This document shows, in pieces, positions 34,451 to 47,233 of a DNA stretch of 64,000 bases. A model generated the notes under the pieces. That model saw nothing but the letters and a program-made list of their open reading frames with translations, was not told the DNA's origin and made no database searches. Origin of the DNA: Eutreptiella sp. 'Long Island Sound 2002'. Its lineage: Eukaryota; Euglenozoa; Euglenophyceae; Eutreptiales; Eutreptiaceae. Made by a program: the position numbers and the translations under genes. Positions within the stretch are counted from its first letter, which is position 1. Each line of letters begins with the position of its first letter. The stretch is from contig OZ038385.1 in assembly GCA_964036045.1 (NCBI GenBank), positions 16,668,786 through 16,732,785 of the forward strand, read 5' to 3'.

Positions 34451-34892
34451 GTTTCCTCGGTGGCCTGGGACAAGCAATGCAGAAAATTTATTCCTAGAAA
34501 CCCAAACCATTGTGTACACCTGGAAGCATCAACCGGCACATGTACTCAGTCTTTATTGGGGATCATCGTAGCACTGGACAGCTCTGAACCTTGATCCCGA
34601 GAGGTTATCTTGAGTACTGTGAACTGAGCAGGCTACGCCAGCTCGTCTTAGTCTGAACCAAAAAAAAAGGAGAAAAAGACTGTCCGCGCAACACGATTCC
34701 GCTATTGCAATGCTTTTTTAGTTGTTTGTTTTTGTCATGAATGTTATGTAGTTGAATTGGATCGCACATGCCTCTCCTACTTGTGGAAGTTGTATGTGCC
34801 ACGAGATTAGATGAGGCGACGTCGGGATGTTTCGTGAAACTCCTTTGTAATCGGCACCACCAAAGGACGAAAGTGATAAAAAAGGATCCCAG

Positions 34893-37800
34893 GTATCGTG
34901 CTTTGTGGAATCGGTGACACACCCGATGAGCGATTGCTTCGCCGTGTTGAACGTTCGACAACCCACTTACGGGCATCCTGAGTGCAAGGGTCGACCATTT
35001 GTCCTAGAAATCTCGGCCCTCGATTTCCTTAGCCCACGTTGGAATGAAGAATTTGCATTCTTGGTTGAAGATCCCGGAAAAGACAAGTTGGTAATACAAG
35101 TGTTTTCTTGGGATCCAGTTGGAAAGCATGAATTAATCGGGAAGCACGGCGTGAAATTGGAGAAACTGGTGCAAGGTATGCGATCGCGGCGTTTATTGCC
35201 TAGTCAACGAAATGCCCTGTGATCGAGAGGGCGAGGAATCAATTCCGGCCACATGAATTTCATTGTTCCAGGGAAGCAAACAGAACAACACGTCAGGGTC
35301 CAAGCTGCCGGAGAAGTGACGGTGAATGTGACGTATGTGTGCTACGTGTGACTCGGAGACGTGCAATACAGAGCCATCCGCCTTGTGTTGGAATTGCCAT
35401 GTTGGCGTTCAGGAGTTGTTCAAAGAAAAGGCGACAGCTTTTAGGCTTTTGGGGGACATTCCGGTCCAAAACGGGGAATTTGTATGCGTGCAAGCCGACA
35501 ACGGTCGTAAAGAAAAATGGGGTTGCCGGTGTGATGTGTTGCAAATGGTGCATCGTACCTCGGCCCGATTTTCTTTGAGTGATTGTTCAATGGCACTTCG
35601 TGTACAGACACCACGACAAGCTGTCTTGGGCACCAACGTTGACTCAGGTTGGCGAAACCCATCCTCTTGGGCGCCATTTATTTGTGGTCATTTGCCCACA
35701 ACTCGCAGAGAGGGTGTCATGGCGTGCGGCGAAGAGCGGCTGCGGGTCGAATTGGTTGGTTTTTTTTTTTAAAAAAAACAAACAAAAAAAAAAACAACAA
35801 CCCAGAGGTTTATCAAAAACAACAACCCAGAGAAACGAAGATCAAAGCAAGAAATGTCTTTCCCGTGTGCCCAATGCTGCACATCACACCTTGATCTCTG
35901 TGCGCAACCCCTGGCAATGAGAACACCCGTTCGTGGAGACACATGTGAAGCACACTTTTCAATACGGTTTTGCAGAGCTTTGGACTTCGGGGAGCCATCC
36001 TCTGACGGGGAAGATGATTTTTCGGGAGAGAAGCTGGTCGTGGTACTCAACAACGCAGAGAATATCCTGACGGCGAATGGTGCTCCGACCACCAGTTGCT
36101 TTGCAAAGGTATGCAACAGGCATTGACGAAAAAGGATGCTCGGGGGCATATGGATTGCTTTGTTTGGGGTGCCATGGAAATGGGGCATTTAGGTTAGGTT
36201 AGGTTCGGGGGGCGGGGGGGCTGTCTGATTAGGCTTGCCACCCGGACCCGCCAACCAACTGGGCGACGAGCCGCATGGTGGTCCACAGAGAACACTGCAA
36301 ATAGAGCGGCCTAACCACAGCGCAAAGCGTTCAATGGCGAGCCGAAGTCCAACGAAGGACGGCTGCAGGTATTTTAGAGATTCCACTGGCACGTCATATG
36401 CACCGTGGGCCCGAGATTCTTTTGTGGACGGCCACGTTAGATCCGGTTTCTAGTTTAGTTGCCAATCTGGCCGCCCGTAAATGTATCCGGGTTGTATCGG
36501 AACACCCCCGGCAAAATGGGATTACATCCCAAATTTACCAAGAATGTTTGCGGTGGAAGAGGTACATGTTTGGTCTAATCTTCGGGCTTTGCTGGGTACA
36601 GTGGCCATCTGTGCAGGTGGGTGTTGGAGGGTCATTCGGCATTCGAGCGGATTTTGCCATTAGTTGTTTCGTGATTGTGGGTTTGATGCTGACGTGGTGT
36701 TCCTGAGAGGTGAGTGTTTTGCCTCGGCTTTGGCGGAGGTGTTTTTGTTTGTCGAGAGAACGATGTCGTGTGCTGGGTTGTGGAGCAGGACATCCGCCTA
36801 AACACCGCCATCTACAGCTGCCACCCCTGACCAACGCTACCCACAACCTCAACATGCACCACCAACACCAACAAGGGCAACATCCGTGCCGCCTCCACCA
36901 CATTCACAACTCCCACAATACAAAGATGGCCGCAGCCTACAACAACAAGATGGTCACCTGCACGCATCGCAGACATTTGTAGCTGAACATGCCTCTGCCA
37001 ATCCTGACGGCAATCTGATCACGAATGCTGGAAGGTAAAGCGACCCAAGTACGGCAAGGGCAACAATGTTTGTAAACGACACCACAACACGAGGATCACC
37101 AACACCCATATTGAGGTTATGTCGCCACTAAGGAGACCGCTCCATGGATTTTCGATTGGCGTTTCTTTTTTTGTGTAAGAGGACAGCCAAAAGGAGCAAT
37201 AACGCGATGGTGGTACCACTTGTACGGTTTTTGGAAAATGGGAGTGGGTGTCGTTGTTTGAGATGTGGGGATTGTGGGGAGTCTTTAGAGTGAAACAATG
37301 TCTGTTCCGTGGTGCAAATGATGGAGAAGGGTGGTTTCAATGTTGTCTAAGTTTTTGGTGGTATTGTGGGTGATGACATTGGTAAACGTCAACTAGTGTT
37401 GGAAGGGAGGTAGCATCGTTAGGCAAGAGTCCAGTTTAAGCCAAAGCTGTTTTCTTTGGTGTTATTGGTGTCTAGGTGTCGTCGGAGGTGGATGTTGGGA
37501 CTGCTGACGGTAGCGAGCCATTGTCGAGTAGTGTGGATATGGCAGGGAGCATGGTGGTGACCGTTGCCGTGCGTTGCCTTTGTATGCTCGCTCAGCCCCC
37601 CCGGTGGAGCCATGATCCGTACACCACCACCACGAGCCACAATGAGCAAGCCACCATCGTCACACTAGCCGTTAGTCATATGACTCGTGCTGATTCCACC
37701 GATTCGGATGGCTGGATATTTTTGTAGCGAGTGGCTAACATGACTGATTGCAGAATCAAGTAATGGAGTGTTACTTTCACTGTGGGGCCAAGTGTGTTCA

Positions 37801-40800
37801 TCCCAGTGCATATGTTCCCCATATCTCCCCCAATTTTCCCTTCCCCTCCCCAAGCCCTCGCTGCACGCACATCATCACAAATCACTCCATGTCAACCATT
37901 CACCCCACCCGACACATTGAAAAATATTCCCTTGAAAACAAACGCACACAACAACAATCCGTTGATCCAGATCCCACCTCATGACCATTGAATCCATTCT
38001 CAACCCCGTGGTTTTTTCCCCTCACTGAATCATCAATAATAATCCTGAACCATCTCTAAGTAAATGTTCAGTGAGCAAAGCTACTTCAAGGCAGACCCAG
38101 GCAGAAACAAACACACGGGAGTCAAGAATGATAACGCTTGCGGTATTGTTGATTGATAATTTGCGATATTGGTACAACCTTTGATGTCGCAGGTTATCTT
38201 GGGCGATGCAGAGAACGTCAGTTCTATGCGATACAACACATGCAACCCTGAATGGAAGGAGACTTTCCTGTTCCAAGCCATTAAGCCGGGCGAGGAGTAT
38301 CTTCGCATTGAATTGTATGACAAGGACAGTGGCGTTGAACCGTTAGGGAAGTGCTCTGTGTTCACGAAAAGTTTATTCAGAGGTCTGCTGTCGTCTCCTT
38401 CGTGAGCTGCTGGCCGACGTGTGCTTGCCGCGTCCACCTCCAAGTCTATGTGCCTTGGTCAACGATGGTTTGCATTCGGACAACAGGACGCCGATGCGCA
38501 TTCATCTCAACGTTGCCTTTTCCATTCCCATCGCCTTTTTTGCGATCCCCGGATGATCATTCGTGTCTCCTGCAAAGCTTTGCTTGATCCTTTGCTCATG
38601 CAGTTGCCGTGCCCGGGCCCAGGCGTTTCCAATGACGTGTCGCTTCTTTTTTGCCAGGGAAAGCGAATGACGCTTGGATTCCAGTGTTGTGCAGAAGCCC
38701 GAAGGATGGTCTCTGGTACCCGTCCGAAGAGGTGCTTGCCTCGTCAAATGTTGCCTCCATTGTTTGTGGTGCGCTCTCCAACCATTTCCCCCGCCCGAAA
38801 GGCAAAAATGCCCGGAAATGGTGCCACTGATCACCGAGGTTCCGGCCCCTGGCCCTGTGTCATGTTTGCCGCATCTGCTGTAGTGGTGGCGAAAAGAGGT
38901 CTTCGTGCAGTTGTGCAGTCCTTAGGCATTCACGACAGATCATTCCGCAGGGAGGGACGTGGCGTAGTGGTGGAGCACAGGGATTTGGGCCGGCGCATAG
39001 TAGGTTCGACTCCCTCGCCGCCAACCGCAACGTCCCGTGTTTTGTGGTTTCCAGCCCCGAGAGTCGCCCAAACGGATCCCTAAACCCCCGAAGCAGGGGA
39101 CGCCAGGACCTGCCTAGGGATCGCCCGAGGTAGCTGGAGGGTGCTGGAGGATGCACTGGAGAATGCCGAGTCAAGTTTTTGATTTTTGCGTGCAGCGGGA
39201 CAACGGTCCGAGTCTCACCCACCAACAATACGTTTCCGCCCCGTCTGTGGTGCACGCACGTACCAGGCCAAAGCCCCCCGCAGAGCCCCCTCTCGGCGCC
39301 CCCGGTGATGCTCGTTGAAGCACCGTGAACCGCAGGCCGGGGTGCGCGAAAGGAAGCTGCGGTGTACCCCAGGGGTACCCCAGGACGATGTGTTGTTTGC
39401 CGTGCTTGCCGAGCCCCCCCCCCCCCCGAGCCTCATCAATGTCGACAGCCTTGGGGGGAAACAGTGTTCAAGATGTGGGAGATGGTGAATCCCTCGTGAT
39501 GTTTTTCAACGTCGCGAATGCCCAAGCCACTTGGCTCAGTCCGCGGATCGGCGGTTGATGGGAAACTGCTGACCGTTGGACCAGCGAGGGTCCAGAACCA
39601 GGCCGGCACTTGAAGGAGAAGGAGGCCACGCGCTAGCGCAGCGCGCGCGTGTAAATATAGAAAACCCGATTGGCGACGGTTGGGAAGGCGGTTGCGGGGG
39701 GGGGGAGGCGGCGGGGCGGGGCATCGCGCGGGGACAACGCCCCTGTCCAGTCAACACGAGGCGCCATCCCCGCGATTTGCAGTGCCGTTGCCATTGTTTA
39801 GGCAGGGGCAGGAGGAGGGCACCTCTTTGGCCTGTGCTCTGTGACCAGGGAGCGCTGTCCGCATCATTCTTTCACTGGCTGAATGTGGTGACGTGCTGCC
39901 GAGGGTTGCAGGCCTGCCAGAGGGCGATTGGGCGATGGGGGCCGGGGCAGAGTGGGTGGGGCCGTGCTGCCTCGGTCATGGCACACTCCGCAATCCGCAA
40001 GGCGACGACGTCCAGGCCTGTCCGGAGGGCTGCCGTGATGCAGCCCGGGTCTCCCTGCCCCGCAAACTGGGGACCGTCTGGCGCTGCCGTCCCTCGCCCT
40101 CGGGCGTTTGGACTGTCGCTGGCGGTGGGGGCGGAGATCTGGATTTGGGTGTGCAGGAACGTGGCGATGCCGCATCAGCACCCGCTGAACGGCAACGATG
40201 GCCCCGTGCGCATGGGGGCTTACAGGCAGGGCTTCTTTAGAATAATTAAGAACCAAGGGGGGGGGGACCCCTCCCCCAAAACCCGACCATAGGGAAAAAA
40301 CGAAATTTACAATAGGGAAAATCTGGTCAGGCCATTTTTGGTACACCAAGGTTTGGGTCCAAAACAGCCTCCCCCCCTCCCCCCCCCTGCTCAAAAGAAG
40401 CCCTGCGTACAGGTCCCCAACGGGGATGTAGTAGAGCGGCTGGCAACCGTACAGGAGGGGGGGGATTTCGGGTGGGTTAAGTTTCGGCACCCCCCCTTGT
40501 GCCCTGTGTGCCTTGTGTGCCGTGTTGCGGGAGCCAGAGTTTTTGGGATACGCAGCGGACACACACCGGGCACACAAAATCATTCCGTGGGATGCACAGG
40601 ATGCGTGTCAAGTCGTGCGCCCAGACCAGGGTACAATGCACCGCAGTTGGCAGGCTTTTCGCGCGCCCGCCCAGCCGCCCCCCTTCCCCTCGAAAAGAAT
40701 TCCGTGCGGACACAGCCTGACACAAAAAAGCTGCAGGCCCGACTCCCTGTCCCGTGGCCGGAGGTGGTACTGTGACACACCCAAGCGTCTAGAGCAGTGC

Positions 40801-43800
40801 GATTCTGCGACTTGGATTCCGGCCCAAATCTGAGACCCCCACAAGACAAATTTTTTTGGGACACGCAGTGGCATAAAGACTGATCCTGACACGCCTTTCA
40901 CGGGCACCAGTACCTCCCTGCGGAAGAAAAATGTTAGCCGACCCAGGGAGCAAGAAATGGCCCGGATGGCCCGGACCCCCTCCCCCGCCCTCCTCTCCTC
41001 TCATGCATCTGTGGCCCCCAATCCCAGGCGCTGTATGGCGCTCCGTAGCTCTTTCCCTCTCTTCAGGGCAGCCGGCTGCATCTGATCCTGTGCCCTCTCG
41101 GGTTTGGCAAGATCGGAGGGGACTCGGTATGTTGCCGTCCGTGTTCGCGTGTGCCATGCCGCATCGATCCGACGTGCCAGAGACCCCCGCGCATCTCGTC
41201 CCCCTCGTCACACAGCCCACGGTCCGCATCGCCGCCCCCGGCGACCTGATCCAGGAGGAACTGGCGGCCTCGACGCTGCAGGACGTGCCGTACGTCGACG
41301 ATGTTCCGCCGGAGGAGGGTATCGTGCGCTGCTCATCCGTCGATGTTGGGTCGTGCAGCCAATCGGGGGTGGCGCGGGCGGGGCCTGAAGTAGAATGTTT
41401 TTTGGGCATGGGTGTCCCCACTGTCCCTCTGCGGGGGGAGACGAAATGCCCGGCGCCAGCCCCCCAAACTCACAGTGCCAACGGATGGGGCAGGTCCTAA
41501 ATGGGGGCATTGTCACGGTGGCGTCATGAGCGGGCCCCCCGCCTGTCGCAGTTTTTGGAACCCGCTCCCTTCACCCCCAATCCAGTGGGCAGACACCCAA
41601 CCCCCCCATCCAGGCACGGAGGATTTCCTCCTCAAAAGGCGCACGAGTGCGAACACCTGGAAGCAAGGATGTATTGGAACGGCGGGCAATCATAGGAGGA
41701 GTACCCCCCCCCCCCTTTTCAACCCCCTCCCCCCGAATGAGATTCACCATTGGAACAATCTTGTCGGGCCATTTTTGGTACACAAAATTTTGGGTCCCCC
41801 GCCCCCCAGAAGTGCATTAGAAGGGAAGGGATCTCAGGGGCGGCCCCAGAAGCGCTTAGATGGGCGGTTGGAGGAGGTTGCCCAAGCGGTTGGGGGCGCG
41901 ACTGTCGGTCACAAATGCCATCGAAGCTGCAATTTGCGGTCAGGGAGAGACTAGCTGGGCATAGGCTGGGCAGCCTGGAGGGGGAGGGGGTGACTGTCCA
42001 GGGCCCCGTAAAGAAACAACAACCAGACGGAATGTCACACAGGGGGTGCCGCCCCCTTCCAATGCATCCCCCCCCCCTCTCTTCTAATACATCCTTGCCC
42101 GGAAGTACCGACCGGCGTGCTCGGCCAGCCCCCCCCCCCCCCTTATGGCACACTCTCCCGGGGGTCCGTGAGCAATGGCCTGATCTGACACCCTCGTCAA
42201 CTGCATGACAAAATTGGACCGTGATCCACCGGCTCATGTGTGCGGAGGTCTTCTCTTGGGTCGCTTTACAGAAGAGACGGAGAACTCCGTCGAGATTGAG
42301 GTCGTGGAAGCCTTTGGAGGGCGGTACGCGAACCTGAAGGCCACTGATCCTTTCATTCGGCTCACGGTGGGGAACACGGTGGGCATGACCGACACGCAGC
42401 AGAAGAGCTTCCGCCACCCGCGGTGGTACGAGAAGTTCGTGTTCCCTATTCAAGACATCGAGGTACGTCCGAGGGCAGAGGGCAGTGCGTGTGGCCGTCG
42501 GAGGGCTCAGCCTTTCTCCCTTTCTTTCGCCTCCGCATCTTTGCGTCCTGACCCCCTCGCGGCCCGGCCCCATACCCACCGCCGCGCGACTTGTTGGAAA
42601 TTTTCCTGGAAAATTTTGTGGTCATTTTTGGCCGCTCGGTGGCGCGGCGCCTGTGCCTGAGGCGGCCGGCGGGTTAACCGGCGGCCGTCGGCGGTTATGC
42701 AGCCAGTGCTGGAGCAGGGCGAAGCGGGATTGCCATGGACCAGCACAGGGGGCACTGCGGATGCGAAGCGAGGGATGGCGGTGTTCTCCGGGGCGTTCTT
42801 CGGCTCGCCGTGGAGTGGGCTGCTTGAAGGTTGACCATGAACGCCATCAAGACGCCCACCCTGATAGCCATCATGGCCATCAGGGGGGGCATCATGCAGT
42901 TCCATGGGTGCCTGAACCGGCAGATAGCGGCCGCAATACCGGGAAGGGGGGTTCAAAGGGCTGAAAATTTGATTTGGACAGATTTGAAGGCCCCCCCTCG
43001 TACCAAATATTTCCTTCAATTTTCAGGATGCTATGTGCCATAATGTGTGCACAGGAAATAGCAGTAACCATCCAGAGCCCACCAGGCAATTACATCAGCC
43101 ATCCACAGCCCATCCAGAGCGCATGAGGAAACAACAGCAAGGGGCATTGTACCAAATGTTTTCTTCATTTCTTTGGAGGAGTATCAACCCCCCCCCCCCC
43201 CAATTTGGGCTCTCCCCCAAAAAGCCCTCAAATAAATCCCCCCACCCGAGTACGTGAAAGGACGCTTTGCGTCCCCCGCCCGCCTACGCGTTGAAGACGT
43301 ATTTTCATTGGCGTGGATTTCAGGATCACAGAAGTGACCAAGTTAGGCAGTTTGGGGTGCTGCTGTTCTTGGTCCAAGCGGCATGTAGCTGGCCTCCAGC
43401 CCCCTTCCCATCGCGGGCCTCTTCTCGCAAGGGATCTTGTCCGCCACCCGTACCCTTCCCCTTGGCACTGGTTTCTGGGGAAGGTGCCTCTGAATGGGCG
43501 TTGGTGGATTGCCCGACGGTGCGGTCGTTCGCCACCCACTGGCGTCGCTTCACCCTCGAACCCGCTTTCTGCCTCGTTTCAAGGTGGGTGTGGGAGACAG
43601 CCCCCTCCCGCCGTTGGGGAGGGGTCCCGCACCGCCGGTATGGGGTGTCCACTCGGACGCCCCGGGCAAACGGCGAGGGCAGTGCACCTCCTCCGTGTGG
43701 ACCCGACACAGAGCAGTGAAACAGGGACAGTCCGGGGGCTCCGTTGGCACAGCCTCCCAAGGGAAAAGAAGGGTGAGCAGGGAGGTAGGGATAGGGCCAG

Positions 43801-46800
43801 ACCAGGAGAGCGAGGGCACGAGGGGGTGGGAGGCCGATGGGCATCGCCGCCTGCGGATGGAGAGGGTTCAAGGAAAGGACAAGGGTAAGTGGCAAGAGGC
43901 CAATAGGCGCCGCCCGCTGCAGACAGCAATACAACCAGGCGTCATGCCAAACCTTCCCTCCCAACCGCCTGCCCCTGCCCCCTGCCCGCCCCCTTCAAGA
44001 CCTATCATTCAACCTCATCGACACCGAGACAAGAGGGGACGGGCGCATTGCATTCTCGCATTGCTGGCAGCCTTGTGCAGCACATCCCCGTCAGCCGGAG
44101 ACATGGGCCCGGAACTCATATGTGCGCTCGCGTTTTGGTGGCAGGATTTCGTGTACGTTGAGCTGTTGAATGCGGACGATTTGATTGCCGATTGCGAGAT
44201 CAGTCTGCGCAAAGTGACAAACGAGGTGGCGGACATGTACCTCGTGATGGTATGGCGGTGCCGCCCCGTGTGCCATCCTCGGAGCGAGCAGGGGGCGCGG
44301 TGTGTGCCATCCCGAAGACGAGGGGCATGAGGCGGCTGAGGACGCCGCCAGATGTAGGGAAACTCCTCAGACAGACATTACGGCCAAATGCCCATAAATT
44401 AAAAAACAAAATGTGGCACTTTTCTTACCGCTAGCCCCACGGATGAAGCAATATGGACCTTCCCAAGGCTTGTCTCACATCCACACCTTCACAATGTGGT
44501 AGTCACACATCTCTTGCAACCCACAGTTCGGTTCCAAGCTGGCGATGCACTTGCAAATGTATGAGGGCAATGTTCTACTGCTACCAGAGAACCAAAGGGG
44601 GTTGTGAGCCCGCAAGGCGTTGGCTCCAGGTCGCCCTGAATGTCAGCCAGACCAGCCGGGGCGGATCACGATGCTCCACTACGCGCCGCCATTCCAGCCC
44701 CAACGGAGCTGCACAGGGGACTGGGCCCTTCGGTCTTGTACATACTCACAATGCTCAGGATGAAACAGGGCATTCAAAAATACCCCCAAATCCCGAAACA
44801 GTTTTTTTTGACCCCCCCTCCCCCCCTGCAACCCCCTGCCCACGCCGTGGGGTTTGGGGTCCGAAACTGAATCTCCCCTCCCCTCCAGGCATTTGCTTGA
44901 AGGGGAGCAGGGCTGCAGGAGCAATTCTAGAGCAGTTACACAGCGGTTAGACTGCGAAAGCGGTTTTTGTTTGGGGGGGGGGGGGGGTAACTGGCGGTTG
45001 GAGCTGGTGGTGAGGTCTGCGCATGCCTTTGGGATCGAGTCAGGGACGGAGCCTGCTCGGCTACCCCTGACAACTGGGGAAAAGTAAGTTTATGCTTTCC
45101 CTCCCATACCGGCGCCGGCATGCTCCACACAAAGTCGTTCCCAATACCGCTTGGAGGGTGCTGGACACCACTGATGTGGGAAATGTAACACAGGGCCAGG
45201 GATTCCGGATCAACCATAGCGCACCAAGCTAGATTCACTCGGGTGGGTGGGCGGACACAAGATTGCGGACGGAACTGCGGACAAACAACACACAAATTGC
45301 AGACGGAGGAAAACTGGATCTGGGCTGTTGCGGGGCGAGGGCAGGGGGGCTTGAAGGCTGAACGAGCATGCCGGTTGGTACTTCCAGGTGTACGTACGTG
45401 TTCGCGTTTTGAGGAGGGAATCCTCCACCTGTGGATAGGTGGGTTGGGTGCCCATCAATTGGGTCGGGGGTGGTGAGGGTGGGTTCAAAAAAACTGCGAG
45501 AGTGGTGGGGGAAGAATGGGATACCCCCGCCCTTCAAGCGATCCCACCCCCCGTGCAGAGCATTCTTCAGCTTTGGCATTGTTTGTAATTGGGTATCCAC
45601 CTTCTTCCAAAAGAGTCTTTGGGAATAATGTTCTCAATTCTTTTTCCTTTTGGTTGTCCCACCAGTTTTTCACAGCCTCCTCCCAGTGTGGGTCCTGTGG
45701 TTTGTGATCAGAGGGGGGATGGCCGATCCGGTTAGATGCTCGATTCGAGGCAGCATGACCAGGCCACAGCTCAGTGGCGAATTGTACCGGGGAGGTGGGT
45801 GGGACTGAGGCCAAAGAAAAATTTTGTGTAGCTGACATCGACCTCCAATTTCGGGCCCCTTTGATGGATTTCATTTTTTCCTTGAGGAAGAATTTTCTGA
45901 TGTTGGGGGGGGGGTCAGGCGGAGGAGCCCAGGCTGCCCCCCCCCCCCCCCTCGGTAACGCTGAGCCGTGAGCTGAGCATGACCCGTGTATGCGCTCGAG
46001 CCAAAAGCACTGGGGGCCATCGTCTCCATGTCTGAGAGCCAGGCACACGTAGTTGCGATCGGTCGAGGGTTCGGTTCGCGAGTAACGCAAGGGACGTGCT
46101 CTGGCGCTGAGGCCCTCGGCGTCTCTGTGATACGTCGGCTGCGCAGTTCTTTGACCAGAACGACGAAAGCGGCGAGGGCCAAGAGGCGCCGAAGGTTCAC
46201 TTGAAAGTGCGTGGCCTTGGCCCGCACTTCGTGGAGGAGGCCCCTCCCAGTCCCCCCACGGCGGTCAAGCCGCCTGCTGAAGGTAAGCCGTCTGCGCCAC
46301 GCCGACATCACCATCGCGGTGTGTGCCTGTGCTGTGCGTGGCGCGCTTGTTCCCCGGCCCTGATCTAACCCCCGCGGCAGGGGAGTATGGCAGATGGTCC
46401 ACAGCCCAGTGTGCATTGGGATGATCGGATATGGTGCCCGTTGGGCCTCAACGTACAGGGACCAGGGGTAGCACACCTTCATCAGGTGCGCGATATGTAT
46501 AATCGGTTCCGGAGTGCGCATCTTCCATGTTCTACAACACATATTACACGGTCTACAGGGCATGTCACACACACATTACATCTCCTACGACGCATGTCAC
46601 ATCGCTCAAAACGCAAATTACATTGTCCACGACGTATATCACATATTTCTGGAACGCATGTTACATCTTATGCAACGCGTATTCCATTTTCTGGAAAGTA
46701 TGTCGACAATGTATGCACATCACACTCACTGCAACACATTTTACATGCTAGACAATCGACATCACACGTATATTACATATTCTACAGCACACGCATGTTG

Positions 46801-47181
46801 CATTTTCTACAACGCATATTACACTGTCTACAAGACACGTGACATTTTCCACAAGTGATATCACACTTTCCACAACACACCCAACGCATAACACATGTTT
46901 TGCAACGCACATTATATTTCCTACAACGCGGGTTACATTTCCCACAAGGTCACGTCGCATTTTATCTTCAACAGGAATGTGTATGGTGCGCCAGAGGCGC
47001 CGCAGGGTAAGTGTCATTTGCCTTTTTGTGTGTGCGTGTGGGGTACAATGTCAATGAAGCAAACACCATCCAAAAGAATCTGTGCATGCGGACGTGTTAA
47101 ACTATCATTCTTAGCGCGGACAGACCCATATAAAATTTGCTGTGTTTCGTAGAGAGATCTGTAGTGTGTGTTATTGAAATG

Positions 47182-47233
<52 letters not shown>

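Larger units (their letters stand above)
27294..34892. other. Stretch without a supported gene between CFAP161 and the C2 gene
   Basis: It holds a GT-rich stretch at 27866-27900, dispersed repeat copies at 29865-30015, 30331-30566, 33350-33440 and 34330-34450, and a poly-C run near 31630. A short frame at 31371-31488 reads KATRRQDSDSESSDSSSTWG and ends EEDSN and TAA, with coding-like composition but no supported exon partner. A missing 5' exon of the C2 gene may lie somewhere here; I could not identify it. Confidence 0.45.

Noticed and set aside
39576-40292. Plus-strand ORF of 238 codons within the C2 gene
   Set aside because: Low-complexity GC-rich intronic sequence ending in a poly-G run; not in phase with neighbouring exons.
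46505-46970. CRISPR-like array
   Set aside because: Units are contiguous, diverged ~30-bp tandem repeats without spacers, in an intron of a eukaryotic gene.
46976-47009. Possible small exon between an acceptor CAACAG and GTAAGT in the C2 gene
   Set aside because: Including it breaks phase; exons ending 46282 and starting 48121 join directly in phase.
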